Assembly (NCBI GenBank): GCA_019914945.1
Contig: CM034099.1
Location: 16,890,704-16,954,703 of the forward strand
Source of the DNA: Typha latifolia
Taxonomy: Eukaryota; Streptophyta; Magnoliopsida; Poales; Typhaceae
Reading direction: 5' to 3'
Length of the DNA: 64,000 nucleotides
Position numbers and translations under genes: made by a program. This document shows positions 44,590 to 56,798 of the stretch, one piece after another. The notes beneath the pieces are model-generated. The model had not been told where the DNA came from. It saw only the letters and a program-made list of their open reading frames with translations, and made no database searches. Position 1 is the first letter of the stretch; the number at the start of each line of letters is the position of its first letter.

Positions 44590-45686
44590 ATGTAGGATCC
44601 ATCAATTCTGCAGTCATAGTATTTTAGTTTGTGTTAGCTGTTTGTGGTCTTCCAGCATTGTTTGGCATGGTTCATACCAGTGTACTGCTGAGACATGATT
44701 TACCTCACATAAATAGCTTCTACTTATTATTTAAGTGTCATAAAGTCAACAGTCTTACATTTGTTTCTACAGAAGCAGGCATTCTGCTTGATATTAAGAA
44801 GGTAAAATTATAATCACAGCCTTGTATTTTGGTCTCTATGTTATCAGAATATATTTCAACCCCCTTGGAGTAGCCTGAATTCGTAGCGCCTGTGTTAAAG
44901 TTTTATTTTTTCGGACAATAGATTTCTGACCTATCGACTGACTGTGTGACAAATATTTAATATATAAAAGAATCAAAATGCCCATATAATTTAAACCAAT
45001 TAGTCAGACTGGATCTTCTTTCTTTGTTATCAAATCCCTATTTATTTATTTTTTTTTGTAAAATCTGACATCCCGAGAAGAGAAGCTAATGGGTAAAAAG
45101 GTTAAAATTTTGACAATTTTGATGTATATTGTCTTTTACCCTTCGTTAGTCTTAATAAAAAAAACCATCAGTTGCACATTAGTTGTCTGTCACAACTTGA
45201 GAGATAGTACAATGTACAGCTTACTGTTAAGAGAATTGTATGTCAATCAAAACATCTATCTTCCCAACCTAAGGAAGATTTATTGACCAAAGAACTTGTT
45301 CTAAAAGTAGAGAAGCTCCAATGCTTTTCTTTTTCTTTGAGAGAGATGACATTCGAACGTAATATATATTTGGTATCAGCTCCGAAGAAAAATTATCTGC
45401 ACATGCGTCTGCGCTGACAAATTCCGTGCTCTTAACTTGAATGAAAGTATCACAGTATTTATCCATATGCATGGTCTCTTAGCCATTGCTAGACTGAGTT
45501 GTGACCCTCGGATACATGAGAGTGAAATGATGTATCATTTAGATTCAACGTCTCATTTGTTATCTGAACTACCTTTTATAATATAAGTGAAGATCCCATA
45601 AGAATATACTTTACGAGGATCTTGGAGGAAGAAATGTCGTACCACGTTTGGAACTCTTTCTACTGGAAAGAAACTTGGCATCTCTT
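44590..45686. other. Spacer between convergent genes
   Basis: It holds the 3' UTRs of NADP-ME (plus) and of the dioxygenase (minus). No further gene is seen; the short frames at 44631-44813 and 45089-45286 have no coding character. Confidence 0.5.
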
Positions 45687-48600
45687 TTAGGTTTGATGCT
45701 CACCATAGGTACTCAGGTCAGCATGTGTCTCCTTGTATCGTTTGAGCAAGTATGTTGCACAAGTTACAGGAGGAAACCTGATCAAAATGGTAAGTCAGCA
45801 AATAGTAAATGCATATGATAACATGATATAGAGAACTAAGCAGGGCAAACTCTTTCAAGTGAACCATCGATGTAAACAGTATGTGGGTGCATAATGCAAG
45901 TGAAATATAATTGGTCTGGGTTGTCTTTCCCAGCAATAAGAAGGTTTCGGCTGAAAATATTCTAGTGAAACTTACTTTGGAGGGTTGGCTTCAGATTTGC
46001 AGGACGGCAAGCACTCCACTAGACACTCATGGCTTGGCTCCACAAAATATGCAATCTGCTCCAATAAGATAGACAAATGAATACATCACATTCAATCTTG
46101 TCCAGAAGTAAACACTAATATACTTGTGAAAGTTATACCTAAAGAGTTATTATAGGTAAGGTCTAAATGATCTCATTTGTAGTGCTAATTTCCATCATTT
46201 AAGTTATGCATGATCAATTTGTTCATTTAAGTTCCGCAGAGAAATGGTTTTCAACTGTTACATTGATTTTTCTCCCTCTTTCCTAGATAGGTCGTTCCAT
46301 TTGCAATAAAAAATAAGGCTTATATAGGATTTGAGGGCAAAAGCAGATAATAATGCAGTCAGCAGAAATGACCAGCTGAGGCCTTGTGATAATACATGTT
46401 ATACTGATCCAGGAATGCCAGATATAACTTCGCATTGCGAAAAAGAAGGTGCTGAAATCTACTAAATTATCTGCTCAGCTGGAGTGATTCAGCAATTGGA
46501 ACGAATATGAAGACAACAAAACTGATTGGACTATTACAGAGATGATGTAGAATTTTTTTAAGAACTTACAGAATAGCGTTCTCGTCCAGCCAAAACTACT
46601 TGATGCAAGGTTGACCTACAAATATAAAAGCAATCTTATAAACAATTTATGCATGCATTGATACAAATCTTTTAAAAAATGCTAAAAGGAAATAAGCTAG
46701 ATAACCGACATGGTAAAGTTGTTTCACTCATTTTCTGAATGGTTTTCCATGCAATGTTATATTCACATTTATTTTCTAGTCTTCTATTAATTGCAAGATG
46801 CTCGACAATTAGTCAGTGCGTCATTGGAAAAAAACTTATAAAAAACCACTGATATTTTTAACAACAAATTCTTGTAGAAGTCATAAATGAAAAAAGGAAA
46901 CATTTATGACTTCTCAAAAGAAGCTGACGAGTGACAAAGGCTCAATCACTAGCATAAGTGACTTGGCATCCCATCGTATAATAACAGCAGTTGTAGGTTC
47001 ATATCTCACCTTAGACATTAAGGGTAGTTTATCCACCATATACATCAGATTAAGTGTCCCTTTATCTAGCCATTAATTAGCTTATGAACCCATGATTTAT
47101 TTAAAAAAGAAAAGAAGCTGACATAAGTATCTCAATAACAACCTGCAAACCTCAATGGAATGACAAACAACTTGTATCTGAAATCCAGTACAATACCACC
47201 CATTAAAGGAAGATGATTACTTGAAAATGCAATTGCTCCAACGCTCAAGCATATCGCCAAGATTGACAATGAATGCTCTGCAAGGCAGAGCAACAAGAAT
47301 TTCAAGCAACATGAATATACTTTCCAATAAAAATAGTTCAGACTTACAAGAGCTGTACAATGTACAAAAAGAAATTAAAAGAAGGATAATATTCATATGT
47401 ATCCAAAAGGAAAGATAATATCATAAATTCATAATATGATAATACCCTTTAACAACCTGAAAGATTGATAGTAAAGAGCTGTACAATGTACAAGATACAT
47501 CCTATTACTGAACAAACCTCAAAATAATGAGCTCAAATGCATAGATTTCTACAATGTGCAGCAGGCGTTGAAATCTTTGCACATTGCTTCTCTACATTCT
47601 TTCATCATTTTAAGGTCCAAATTATAGTGCCCAATTAAAAGGAAAAAAGAAAACCATCTATTACATTTTAACATACCCTGCAGTTGAATGCCTGTCATAC
47701 ATCAACCTTGCAAAAACTCACAGAATTGAAGGTTGCCTTATTGATCCATGCTAAGCTTGTTTCATCCAATATAGGTATAGTATCGGACGACACTCAATAT
47801 GTGTGGCTCGAGACCATTATATAAAATCAAAAAGATCTAAAATGATAAATCTAGCTTAATTTTGCTAGATTTATTATTTGTAGGAGTTATATTATATAAA
47901 TCTATGAGTTATTTTATATAAATCTAGTATGTTGATGCTACATCTATGAAAAATACTTCAAAATATAGAAATCAAAGGAAAAATCTGATTTCCCCCAAAT
48001 ATTTAAAAAAATTCAAAATTGGGTCAATATCAGTGTAGAAACATATTAAACTCAATGGTAGAAACATATTAGACTCGATTATGGCCTGTGCCAATGAAGA
48101 ATCACCACCAGATACGGACTTTAGGCCGTGTTGAACAAATTATACTTACCCATTAAGGGTTAACCAAAGAGACCCATTAAGGATGCTTTGGGCCTTTCGC
48201 AGCCACTTTACTAAAAATAGAGATTGAGGTGAAATGATAGAGTGGAGAAAGCAAGGAGATTAAGGAGGAATGTAAGATTTCTTCTTCAAATCCCAACAAA
48301 AGAATTAACTTTTATTTCATTCTTTTAAGTATTTTCTTTGTTTTACACTTAAAAAATTAATTTGGAGGATATGAATGATAGATCTAGCTCAATATTATTA
48401 AAAATGACCCTTCACTTCCATTCATTCTTTTTCAAAACGCGTCCAATTTATGATTTTGTGTAACACTTATCTCTATATACACAATACTTGTTTATAGATA
48501 ACAATGCCTGCTTATAGGTACACAATGTCTGATTGTAGGTAAGCAATATTGTTGGTACACAAGCAATCTTGCTTATAGGAATACAGTGCCTATCTATAGG

Positions 48601-51600
48601 TACACAATGTCTGCTTGTAGGCAGGAAATGCAGGTTTTTAGGTACAAAATGATAAGTTTTGCCATTTGGTCTTATCAAGGGTAAAATGGTAAATTTACTT
48701 CGGGCCTAAGCTCATCCCAAACTAGGATAAAAAATTCTAAAATAGGCTCTAAATCATATATTCAAACTAAAAATATGTAATAAGTGACTTTTTAGGGATA
48801 TAAGACTAAAGAAATATTAGAGGTGTGGCATGCAATGTCAATGCATGCCACTAGCATGCAAAGGAGTGCCAAGCCAGCATGCCTAGTGTTGACTGACACA
48901 TGTTGTGTCGACTGAGTATTGGCATGACAATTCTTGGTTAGATTAATTCCATATCAGTTGATTTGTATCCAAAATTTATAATTTTGAACTAAATTTTCAG
49001 CATAATTAAAATTTATTTAATAATAATATTTTTTTTGTAAATTACTATTGATTACTGATATATTTTGTACAAGTAGATCATTGGCAACATTATTTAGAGA
49101 TAAAAACTCTAATGCATGCTTTAATACGTATATAAAAACTAAAAATATGCAAAGAGATATTAGAGGCGTGTCAATGACACACTGGCATGTTGGGCATGCT
49201 GCGGCATGCCACTGACATGACAATCCTTGCATGGAATCATGGTAATAGCTCATATGATGTGAAAATACTACTGATTGTCTATCTAGATAAGTGCACTCTA
49301 AGCTTCTGTTATTTACTTCTCATGTTTCCTTTAATTAAAAAACAAAGAAATTCAAGAAGCAAATTCTGCGAAAAGGAGGGGATATTCTGATTTATGTACT
49401 GGATATCTATTATAATATTATTCATAGAATTTGTATAATGCAAAACCATACATAGTACAACTTCCAATTTTTGCTTTTCCCATTTTTTGTACTTGAACTA
49501 TTACACATCTAATAGCATCAATCAAATGCAAAATGTTACAACTTCATTTGCAAAGATCAGTAATGATTATCCTAGGTGGTATATAAAAGATGGCCCTCCT
49601 GTTAAGATATCTTTTCCAGCTATAATATGGAAGAAGTATATACATGAGGTATATGTATCTAAGGACAACTTATGTAGCCTGACCAATGAGATAAGTGGCA
49701 CGAAACAAGATCCTTAATATGTTTTTTCAAGTTCAATGCTTCTTTATTCATGCTCAAAGGGGCCTAGCTCATTATTCAGTGCACTGCTTGTGCTCTTATT
49801 AATGACATCCTCTGCTTGTGTCCTAGCTAACACAAGCAAAGACTGATGTGGTTTTCCAACTTCTTTCTTTCATCTCCTTTTCTCTCCCATTTCTTCTGCC
49901 ATCCGTCAGAATACTCAGATTCCCATGAAAGGAAACAGTACATAGGTCAACGAGTTAAACAATATAACAGAAGACAAATTGAGCAACAAGTGACCCATTA
50001 TCAGTAGTATGAAGACAGCAGTGTAAATGGCAGCGTTAAAAATGTGACACAGTACATAAAATTGCCCCTTTTGGATAATTTTTCAATAGAGAGAAATAGT
50101 ACGATAATATCAACAATATATAGTCAGATATTTGATCGATTAATATATGCTACAAATATTCTAGCACAATCAAAAATAGGAGAAGGAAATAGCTACGGAC
50201 TAAGAAAAAGAAATGCATACTAAACAAACTCACCCTTTTAATGGTGCTATGTTTTCCCATACTTGAGTTTGGGCGCTTTTGTCTTTGCATATCTACGCCA
50301 AAAGAAGTAGGTATTGGGTTCATGAAAATACTCCACTATAGAGGAGGAAGTTTGACATGTAATCAGTTTTTTTTTCTTTCAACTTCTTACTTGGAGGCCT
50401 ACAACATCATCAGTTGCTAGGAGAGTGATCAAGCCATAATCAGAATGTGCCCCAGCTCCATACACTCCTTTTGCAGGATTTGAAACCTTACCTGATAAAA
50501 AGGGCAGAAATCTACGATAGTATTATAACAATCAATCTTTCTGAACATCAGAAGACAAAGGCATGACCTGTAACTAAGTCTTACACCTTCGTAGTGTAGG
50601 AGCCTCAAAGTTGCAATGGGTTTCCCAAGCATTTCTGGCTTATCAAAGAAACTGACATCTAGGTTGAGTGCAAGAGCTATGATTCTAGAAACGGCCTGTG
50701 CTACCCTCCTGTAAACTTGTAAAAATTGAGGGAAGATAGAAAATTAAATGCCTATGCATACTTACTCTTAACTCAATCAAACAACAAACAATTACCCAAA
50801 TATGTCACATTATACATCTGCAAATTTTATTAGCCAATCTACATGATAAAGCCTAAGTAAATGTACCTAAAGATATAGGAATAAACAAAGGAATGACTTT
50901 GTACATCAACTGTACACACATCAAGGTACTAGTTCTACTTGTTTCCACAGATACAAAAATTTGAGATGTTACATCCCCTCTGTCGGCTTAACCTTTCAAT
51001 TAACCGAATGACAGCATAGACATTTCACATTTGTAACAGCAAGATGCATAATAATGTTAAAGAAGAGTAGCAAAATAATTTTTATTTTCTTAATTAAGTG
51101 CAAAAGAACAAGACAACTTACAATGCCTCATTGTGATATTGCTCCATCACCTCCCTCCATCTGGGTAATCGATCTTAATAGGCAAAAGCAAGATCAAATT
51201 ATAAAGGACAAAGATACAAGTATGTCACACTCAGTGTATCATGCTTATGAAAGCAAATATCCAAACCAAATAGAAATTGTTTTGAGATATCACGGAAAAC
51301 GTATATATGCACAAAGCTTAATTTACTTTAATAAAACATAAATGAGAGAAGATGGGGAGGAGCACTTTTCTGTGTCTTTTGGCAGATAACATTAACCCTC
51401 TAACACTATAACATTGGTCAACCCTCTAACTACACCTTAATGTAGTATGCACCAAGCAAGCAGGATTCTTCAACTTGAAATTTAGTGGGAAGAGAAATAT
51501 AAGCCGGAAAAATTAACATCCACAGTCAACTTTAAAGAGATAAATAGCTGACTTATCCTGGGTGAGAAATAAAATGACATCATATAGTCATAATCCAAAA

Positions 51601-53339
51601 TTTGGAGTTAAATACTAATAATCGGACATCATATCAAATGTTAGTGAAAATACATGACAATATAATTCACTATAATGATGTAAATAAAAGGTTTCTAACT
51701 TGCTTCAAATTTCATAATCTTGGAAAAGAGTATATCTGAAAGACTTGATTAATTTACCTCTGGAAGGCCACTGATTTGGTCCATAAAATTGTTTATGTGC
51801 TTCTGGATCATCTTCAGGTAGCTCAATACCAATATAATATCCTTCCTTGTAGTCACCTAGGAACGAAATTATCTTCAAAACAGTGTAACATCATACATCA
51901 ACCTAGGAAATAAAGCTAATGGAGATTACATAAATTATGAAGGAAATTCATAGTTCAGCATGAGCTAATGCCAATGTGCATGCATGCAAGTCAAATACAG
52001 AAATATGAAGTCTACTCTACAGCTGTGATTCATCATCAAGCATGTTTCAAAGACATACCATTGACTTGATTATCCGGATCAAGAATCTCATCAAGAATAG
52101 GGGTATAACCTCGATTTTTCTTATTCCTCAGAAGCTTCATCTTTTCATTTATAGGCAGATCAAAAAATTTCTTACTTTGGGCGAAAACCTCATCCATGAA
52201 CTCCTGATTTATTCCATGATTAACCACATAAAAGAATCCTGAATCCAGACATGCCTGCAGCAGAATGAATAAAGAAAATGCATTTTAAAATAAAACCACA
52301 GAGCATGAACTTCTTTCACAGTAAGGGAGGAAAAAAAAGCAAAAAAGCTGCAAGAATTTGACAATTGAGATCATAAAAGAATATAGGACTCAGTTACATA
52401 GAGAATGTGCAAAAACACTGCCTTCAATTAATTGCAATAAATAAAGAAATAAAAAAAAGATTATTGAGTATTTGGATGATAACGTGTGAAATAGATTACA
52501 TAGAGAACGTGTAAGAACACCTGCATATTCTTTGGATTTCTCCTAGATCAAATGAACAGAAATATATGAACTACAGGCACTATATAATATCGTTGGTCAT
52601 ATTCAAATTAAGACCTCAAACTTCAGACCCCTCAAATTAGCCATCTTGGCTATAGAAAGACAACATAAGTGAATAGGAGAAAGAAGAGAACTAAGGTTCC
52701 CTGATACCTTAATCCCATCTTATCATCGTTCATATAAGTTTCCGCCCCTCTTGGCTTTTACTCTTTTTTTCTCTCAAATGTAGTAACTTCTGAGTTCTGA
52801 GAGCGGCATAGCCTTTTAGTTTATTTTTGTGGGTACTTAAAGCCTCCAACATGTGTGCAACTGAGTGGCATATTGAGGTATACCACTGTCATTCTATCTA
52901 TCAATATATTTTTCCTACTTAACTTACTAACCATTCAAACTCTAGTTTATAATTAAAATCATAAACAACTACATGCCAATTTTTAACAAAGACCATATAA
53001 TACAAGTAGAACTTGAGATTCAATAATTAAAATCAAACGAGCTTGATGAAACTCATTATTATTCGATTTCCCAACAGCAAGAGAGCAACTCAACTCTTCC
53101 AATAAACAAGAATAAAGAAAAGGAAAAAAAAACGATATTATAACCACGAGCTGGAACAGGATTATTCGAACAAATCAAATAAGAGAACGAACGAAGAGAC
53201 GAACTCGAATTAGTTAGAAATAAAGAGACAAAAGTAGAGGGATCGGAAGAGGAGCGACCTGCTTGAGAACCGCAACCGATTTGCCGATGTCGGGGTCGGC
53301 GAGATCGATGCAATTTAGCGTAGTACTCGAATTCGCCAT
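45687..53339 (-). CDS. 2-oxoglutarate/Fe(II)-dependent dioxygenase
   Basis: Eleven exons on the minus strand: 53339-53259, 52254-52059, 51856-51758, 51173-51122, 50708-50587, 50491-50391, 50292-50234, 47277-47221, 46615-46570, 46055-45976, 45777-45687 (984 nt, 327 aa). The start is MANSSTTLNCIDLADPD. The N-terminal DIOX_N region holds ACLDSGFFYVVNHGI. The 2OG-FeII domain follows, with iron ligands in AHSDYG (HxD) and STLHQVV (second His) and the 2OG-binding RYS. The protein resembles the Arabidopsis group with At3g50210 and the dark-inducible At3g49620 (DIN11), whose substrates I do not know. The residue after the distal His is Gln where Arg is common (HRV). The intron between 50234 and 47277 is 3 kb and repeat-bearing. 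The small exons 4 and 8-9 were placed by frame and homology; all phases close. Confidence 0.92.
47884..47928. repeat. 22-bp tandem duplication in dioxygenase intron
   Basis: Two adjacent units, GAGTTATATTATATAAATCT and GAGTTATTTTATATAAATCT, with one mismatch in the compared part. It lies in the long intron 7 of the dioxygenase gene. Confidence 0.7.
48481..48650. repeat. Diverged 21-bp tandem repeat
   Basis: About eight units resembling ACAATGCCTGCTTATAGGT plus two bases follow each other with period 21 and moderate divergence; one unit is shortened. Because 21 is a multiple of three, the minus strand reads a seven-residue repeat (for example RHCVPID, RHCIPIS), but there is no evidence of coding. 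It lies in the long intron of the dioxygenase gene. Confidence 0.75.
48825..49220. repeat. Pair of related segments with GCATGCC hairpins
   Basis: The first site is a perfect 10-bp inverted repeat, GTGGCATGCA (48825-48834) and TGCATGCCAC (48842-48851), with a 7-bp loop. About 350 bp later a related stretch contains GGCATGC-TGCG-GCATGCC (about 49193-49210). Both follow the words ACTAAAAATATG and ATATTAGAGG(T/C)GTG, so they look like two copies of one segment. Confidence 0.6.
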
Positions 53340-53364
53340 CTCTCTCTCTCTCTCTCTCTCTCTC
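53340..53364. repeat. (TC)n tract just upstream of the dioxygenase ATG
   Basis: About twelve TC units on the plus strand, reading (GA)n on the gene strand and ending at the start codon. It forms the end of the 5' leader. Confidence 0.9.
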
Positions 53365-55352
53365 GTTCGCTTATTTGTGTATCCGATAGAAGGCGGTGAC
53401 CAGGAGTGACGAGAAATTTCATTACAAAAGGGAGATCTAAAAACCTAATTTTATAAATAATTCCATTTTTATTCTTAAAATATGTTTATTTTTCTGGTTC
53501 TTCCGGTTGTCAACTTGTCATCCATACTTAGATGGTTCTAAATACAAGGATAAGTTGATATTTATATATATACACCTCTATAGTTGATATTTATGTATAT
53601 ACCCCTTAGAACACTACATGTTTATTACATGAAGACCTTTGAAAGGATATCAATAAGAATTAACTAACACTTAAATTTTCATCCAGTTAATAGAAGAAGG
53701 AAAAAAGAAAAAAAAAATACTCTTAGTATCTTTTGCATATATTACTCTTAATTAAGTGTATCTTTTAGGGTATACAAAAAAAAAGGAGCTTTTGAGGTGA
53801 ATGGATGCCTATTTAGATAGACAGGAGATTTCTCTCGGGTGCTAATGAAGAATCTAACTATCGCTAAAAGTAAAATAGATAAAATATAGAGTGTAATTTA
53901 TAAAATTTCTTATAACAAAAAATATTTTTTATGTAAAAATTGATAAATTTTTTATGCTCTAAAGTTAAAAAAGAGATAATATTTTAATTATTTAGTATTT
54001 TAGTGGCAATATGATAGTTTAAAGAATGTGACGACAATAATGAAATTGAAAGTTTTATTAAAATTTTTTTTTAATATAATGATGGTAGGAATAATGGCAA
54101 CTCTAATTTATCCTATATATCTATGTTGCAATATCTTTACTAATTGCATTACCCTAAGTCACTAACTTCTTACTATCATATCGATCAGATGATGATAAAC
54201 AATTATGACTTATAGAATATTCTCCTATATATCATTATTAAGGTAGGCAGGGGATGCTTGTCACCTGTCTCTCCAAAATGTTGAAAAGTAAAAGAGATTT
54301 GCTTGTAGTAAACGATTTGACTTTGTTCTTAGTGTTAAAACTATTTGCACACTAACACCTTCCTTCCTGATGAAGTATACTTGGGAAAAGCTACCTCTGT
54401 GTGTGCTTTTGTCGATTTAAGGGAAGTCTTCGTCGTGCGTTCGTGCGTCCATCAGATTAAAGTTGATTTAACTAATATACGATGTAATATATAAACATTA
54501 TGAGTAGATTTTATTTTTTTTAATAGTAGACCGACATAGATACCTCATTTTTCGCTTCTCCTCTCTCTCATAAGGAATCTCTGTCATGCACAGTCGTCAT
54601 CGGAATTTTTTTTTCTCTCATTGTGTGGTTTTTCTTCTCTGTCTCATTCACCTCTCTTTTCTCCTCTTTTTATGACTTCTTCTTATGTTGCCAATGAAGT
54701 CCAACTACGAGTGGGTGCCTTCTATTTCAGCCCTTATCATCTTTTTTCAGTTTTCTACCCTTTGTGTTGCCGCGTCTTACCATTGCTATCACACTTTGTC
54801 ATCGTTATTACTGTGTCATTGCCATTGCTACTACTTCTCCTCCCTTCCACCGAGATATGTGAGGTTAATCTTTTCCTCCCCCCATTTCTCTCTATTTGGC
54901 ATGATTGACCTACCTTGCACGGCTTACTCCTTTGCTGGAGTGATCCGACCGGTGGATACGAGTTGGAGATGGCCCTCTTGACATTCCACTCATAGGCCTT
55001 ATTGAGGTAATTGAGATTGTAGCGGTGAAAGCCGACATATGTGAGTGGCGCTAGGGCGGGTTGGGTTTAGTTATAGAGAGATTTATTAGATTTAATTTTT
55101 TTTGCCAATGCCACCTTGAGCGGCACATTGTTAGATCTTTAGCTTGGATTGTAGTGTTATACTATTTTTCAAAACTTTAGAAAGAGTATTTTTTTTATTA
55201 TTATTTTGTTGTAGAGTTGTGAGATTGTGTTTTCTGTTGTATTGTGATAGAATTATAAACTCACTTTAAGCTTTTTACCCATGTGAATTAACTAGGGTCG
55301 TACTTTTTTGTTGTATATCATTATCCGCCCTCAAATTTAATATTTTATTTTT

Positions 55353-55422
55353 CTTATTATGCTGTCTATTATTGCACCTAAGCAGAACTTATTATGCTGT
55401 CTATTATTGCAGCTAAGCAGAA
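55353..55422. repeat. 35-bp tandem duplication
   Basis: Two adjacent 35-bp units (55353-55387 and 55388-55422) begin CTTATTATGCTGTCTATTAT and differ at one base only (CACC versus CAGC). A recent duplication by slippage is likely. Confidence 0.9.
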
Positions 55423-56067
55423 ATTTTGTGTTAAATAACCATCATGCTATGCCCCCTCTTAATTTGTGTACGAGACCATTATTAGTGCATTAATAAATCT
55501 TTATGCCTATGAGCTTTTCCTAAATAAAAATATAATCAAAATACTAAATGCATTTTTGAGACTTCACAAAATTTCCTATCAAATATCAAATCTCAATAGA
55601 CTACATGGCCTAACTACCACTACAGTGGTCGCCTATAACAGTATTTTTTTGGTTGTTGTTGATATATTATGAACTTGTGGCTAATAATAAAAATAAATAC
55701 AAAAGAATCAACTCTTAAAAAAAAAGAAAAAGAAAATCACAAAAAGCCCAAACTATTCGCATATATTTTCAAATAAAAAAAATCTACTAAATATTAATTT
55801 TCAGCTAACATTTTAATAAATATTAACTTTAAATGTCAACAGGGAATTGAACCCACCACCTCTATCTCTATGAGAAGGGGGCTTGAATTCTGTACATCTC
55901 AAGGTTTTGGGCAGTATGATGTGTCGAACCAAATGCTGCCAAATACCGACTGCAATGACTTCCAGCATACCAGACTGCAGGCAATCAACTTCCCACTAAA
56001 AAATCCTCTCAGGGCCCGAGTCCGGGGCAGCCGTTTCTATTCGCCAAACTCCTTTACCCACCTAATC

Positions 56068-56073
56068 CACGTG
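56068..56073. promoter_or_regulatory. G-box upstream of the MYB gene
   Basis: CACGTG within CCACGTGG, followed 12 bases later by GACGTGTG. About 730 bases upstream of the MYB start codon. It could bind bZIP or bHLH factors; function is inferred. Confidence 0.35.
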
Positions 56074-56316
56074 GTTCACAACGACGTGTGTCGATTAGCT
56101 ACTTAAACGTGTACTCGGTTCACTGCTCAAGATTTTTCTTAGCCAACCAAACCCAGTTTTCGAGAAAATCCAACTTATTAATGTTCTTATCCAGATTCCG
56201 GAGGATAGCATATCAGCACCAACTACATCTATAAATGTTTGAGGGAAGGGGGGGAGGGGTATTTAGGTAATCTTGATGTTCTACAACTACATGCAAAAGC
56301 TGCCAGCATGGCTTTC

Positions 56317-56322
56317 CACGTG
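56317..56322. promoter_or_regulatory. Second G-box upstream of the MYB gene
   Basis: CACGTG within CCACGTGG, about 480 bases upstream of the MYB start. Together with the box at 56068 it suggests light- or ABA-linked control, which is an inference from motif only. Confidence 0.35.
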
Positions 56323-56798
56323 GACTCGTCGCCACGAAGTAACGCCGTTACGGGCGCCTAGGCCTCGTCTGCATCACGCTTTTCCGTTTCGAAGTTTAAA
56401 GGTAGACGATTGATTACATGCTACCCGGGTTGCAAAGATTTTCTGCGACCGATCTACTTGTTGTTCTGTAAATATACAGAGTATTTCGACTGTAGGAAAT
56501 TCCTAAGGCCGAGAACGCATAACATCTGCATCTTTTTCTTGTGTAACGCCGGACACAGCCAGGTCATCCTCGTAATTTGGTTGCGGGATGTAAATTTGAG
56601 CAATGTAAAGGGCAAATAAATAATTTAGGCATTTTAAGATTCGTAAGCTTTTTTGTAATTAATTGTAAAAAGGTGTCGGATTGCTCTAACCTTGTCAATA
56701 CATAGACCGCACAGCACAAGCATACACCATCCGAGTTCTCTACTTCCATATGTCGTCGCATGCTCGGGGGATGTGAGTACGGCGGCGGTGACGACGAG

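Larger units (their letters stand above)
53365..56760. other. AT-rich intergenic region between dioxygenase and MYB genes
   Basis: No protein gene is supported. The longest frames (54621-54981) are CT-rich, lack motifs and overlap each other in two frames. The region contains a 35-bp tandem duplication and an isolated pol III B-box-like sequence. From about 55990 there is GC-richer MYB promoter sequence with G-boxes. Confidence 0.5.

Noticed and set aside
54621..54981. Two overlapping plus-strand frames rich in Ser, Leu and Tyr
   Set aside because: CT-rich low-complexity sequence open in two frames, no conserved motif, no splice or promoter context.
55841..55860. GGTTCAATTCC on the minus strand, an exact pol III B-box and tRNA T-arm-like sequence
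   Set aside because: No A-box, no cloverleaf and no discriminator or anticodon arm around it; at most a SINE fragment.
56760..56798. Upstream in-frame ATG for the MYB gene
   Set aside because: Would add 13 residues (MLGGCEYGGGDDE) not expected in the family, which begins at MTRRCS; kept only as an alternative start.
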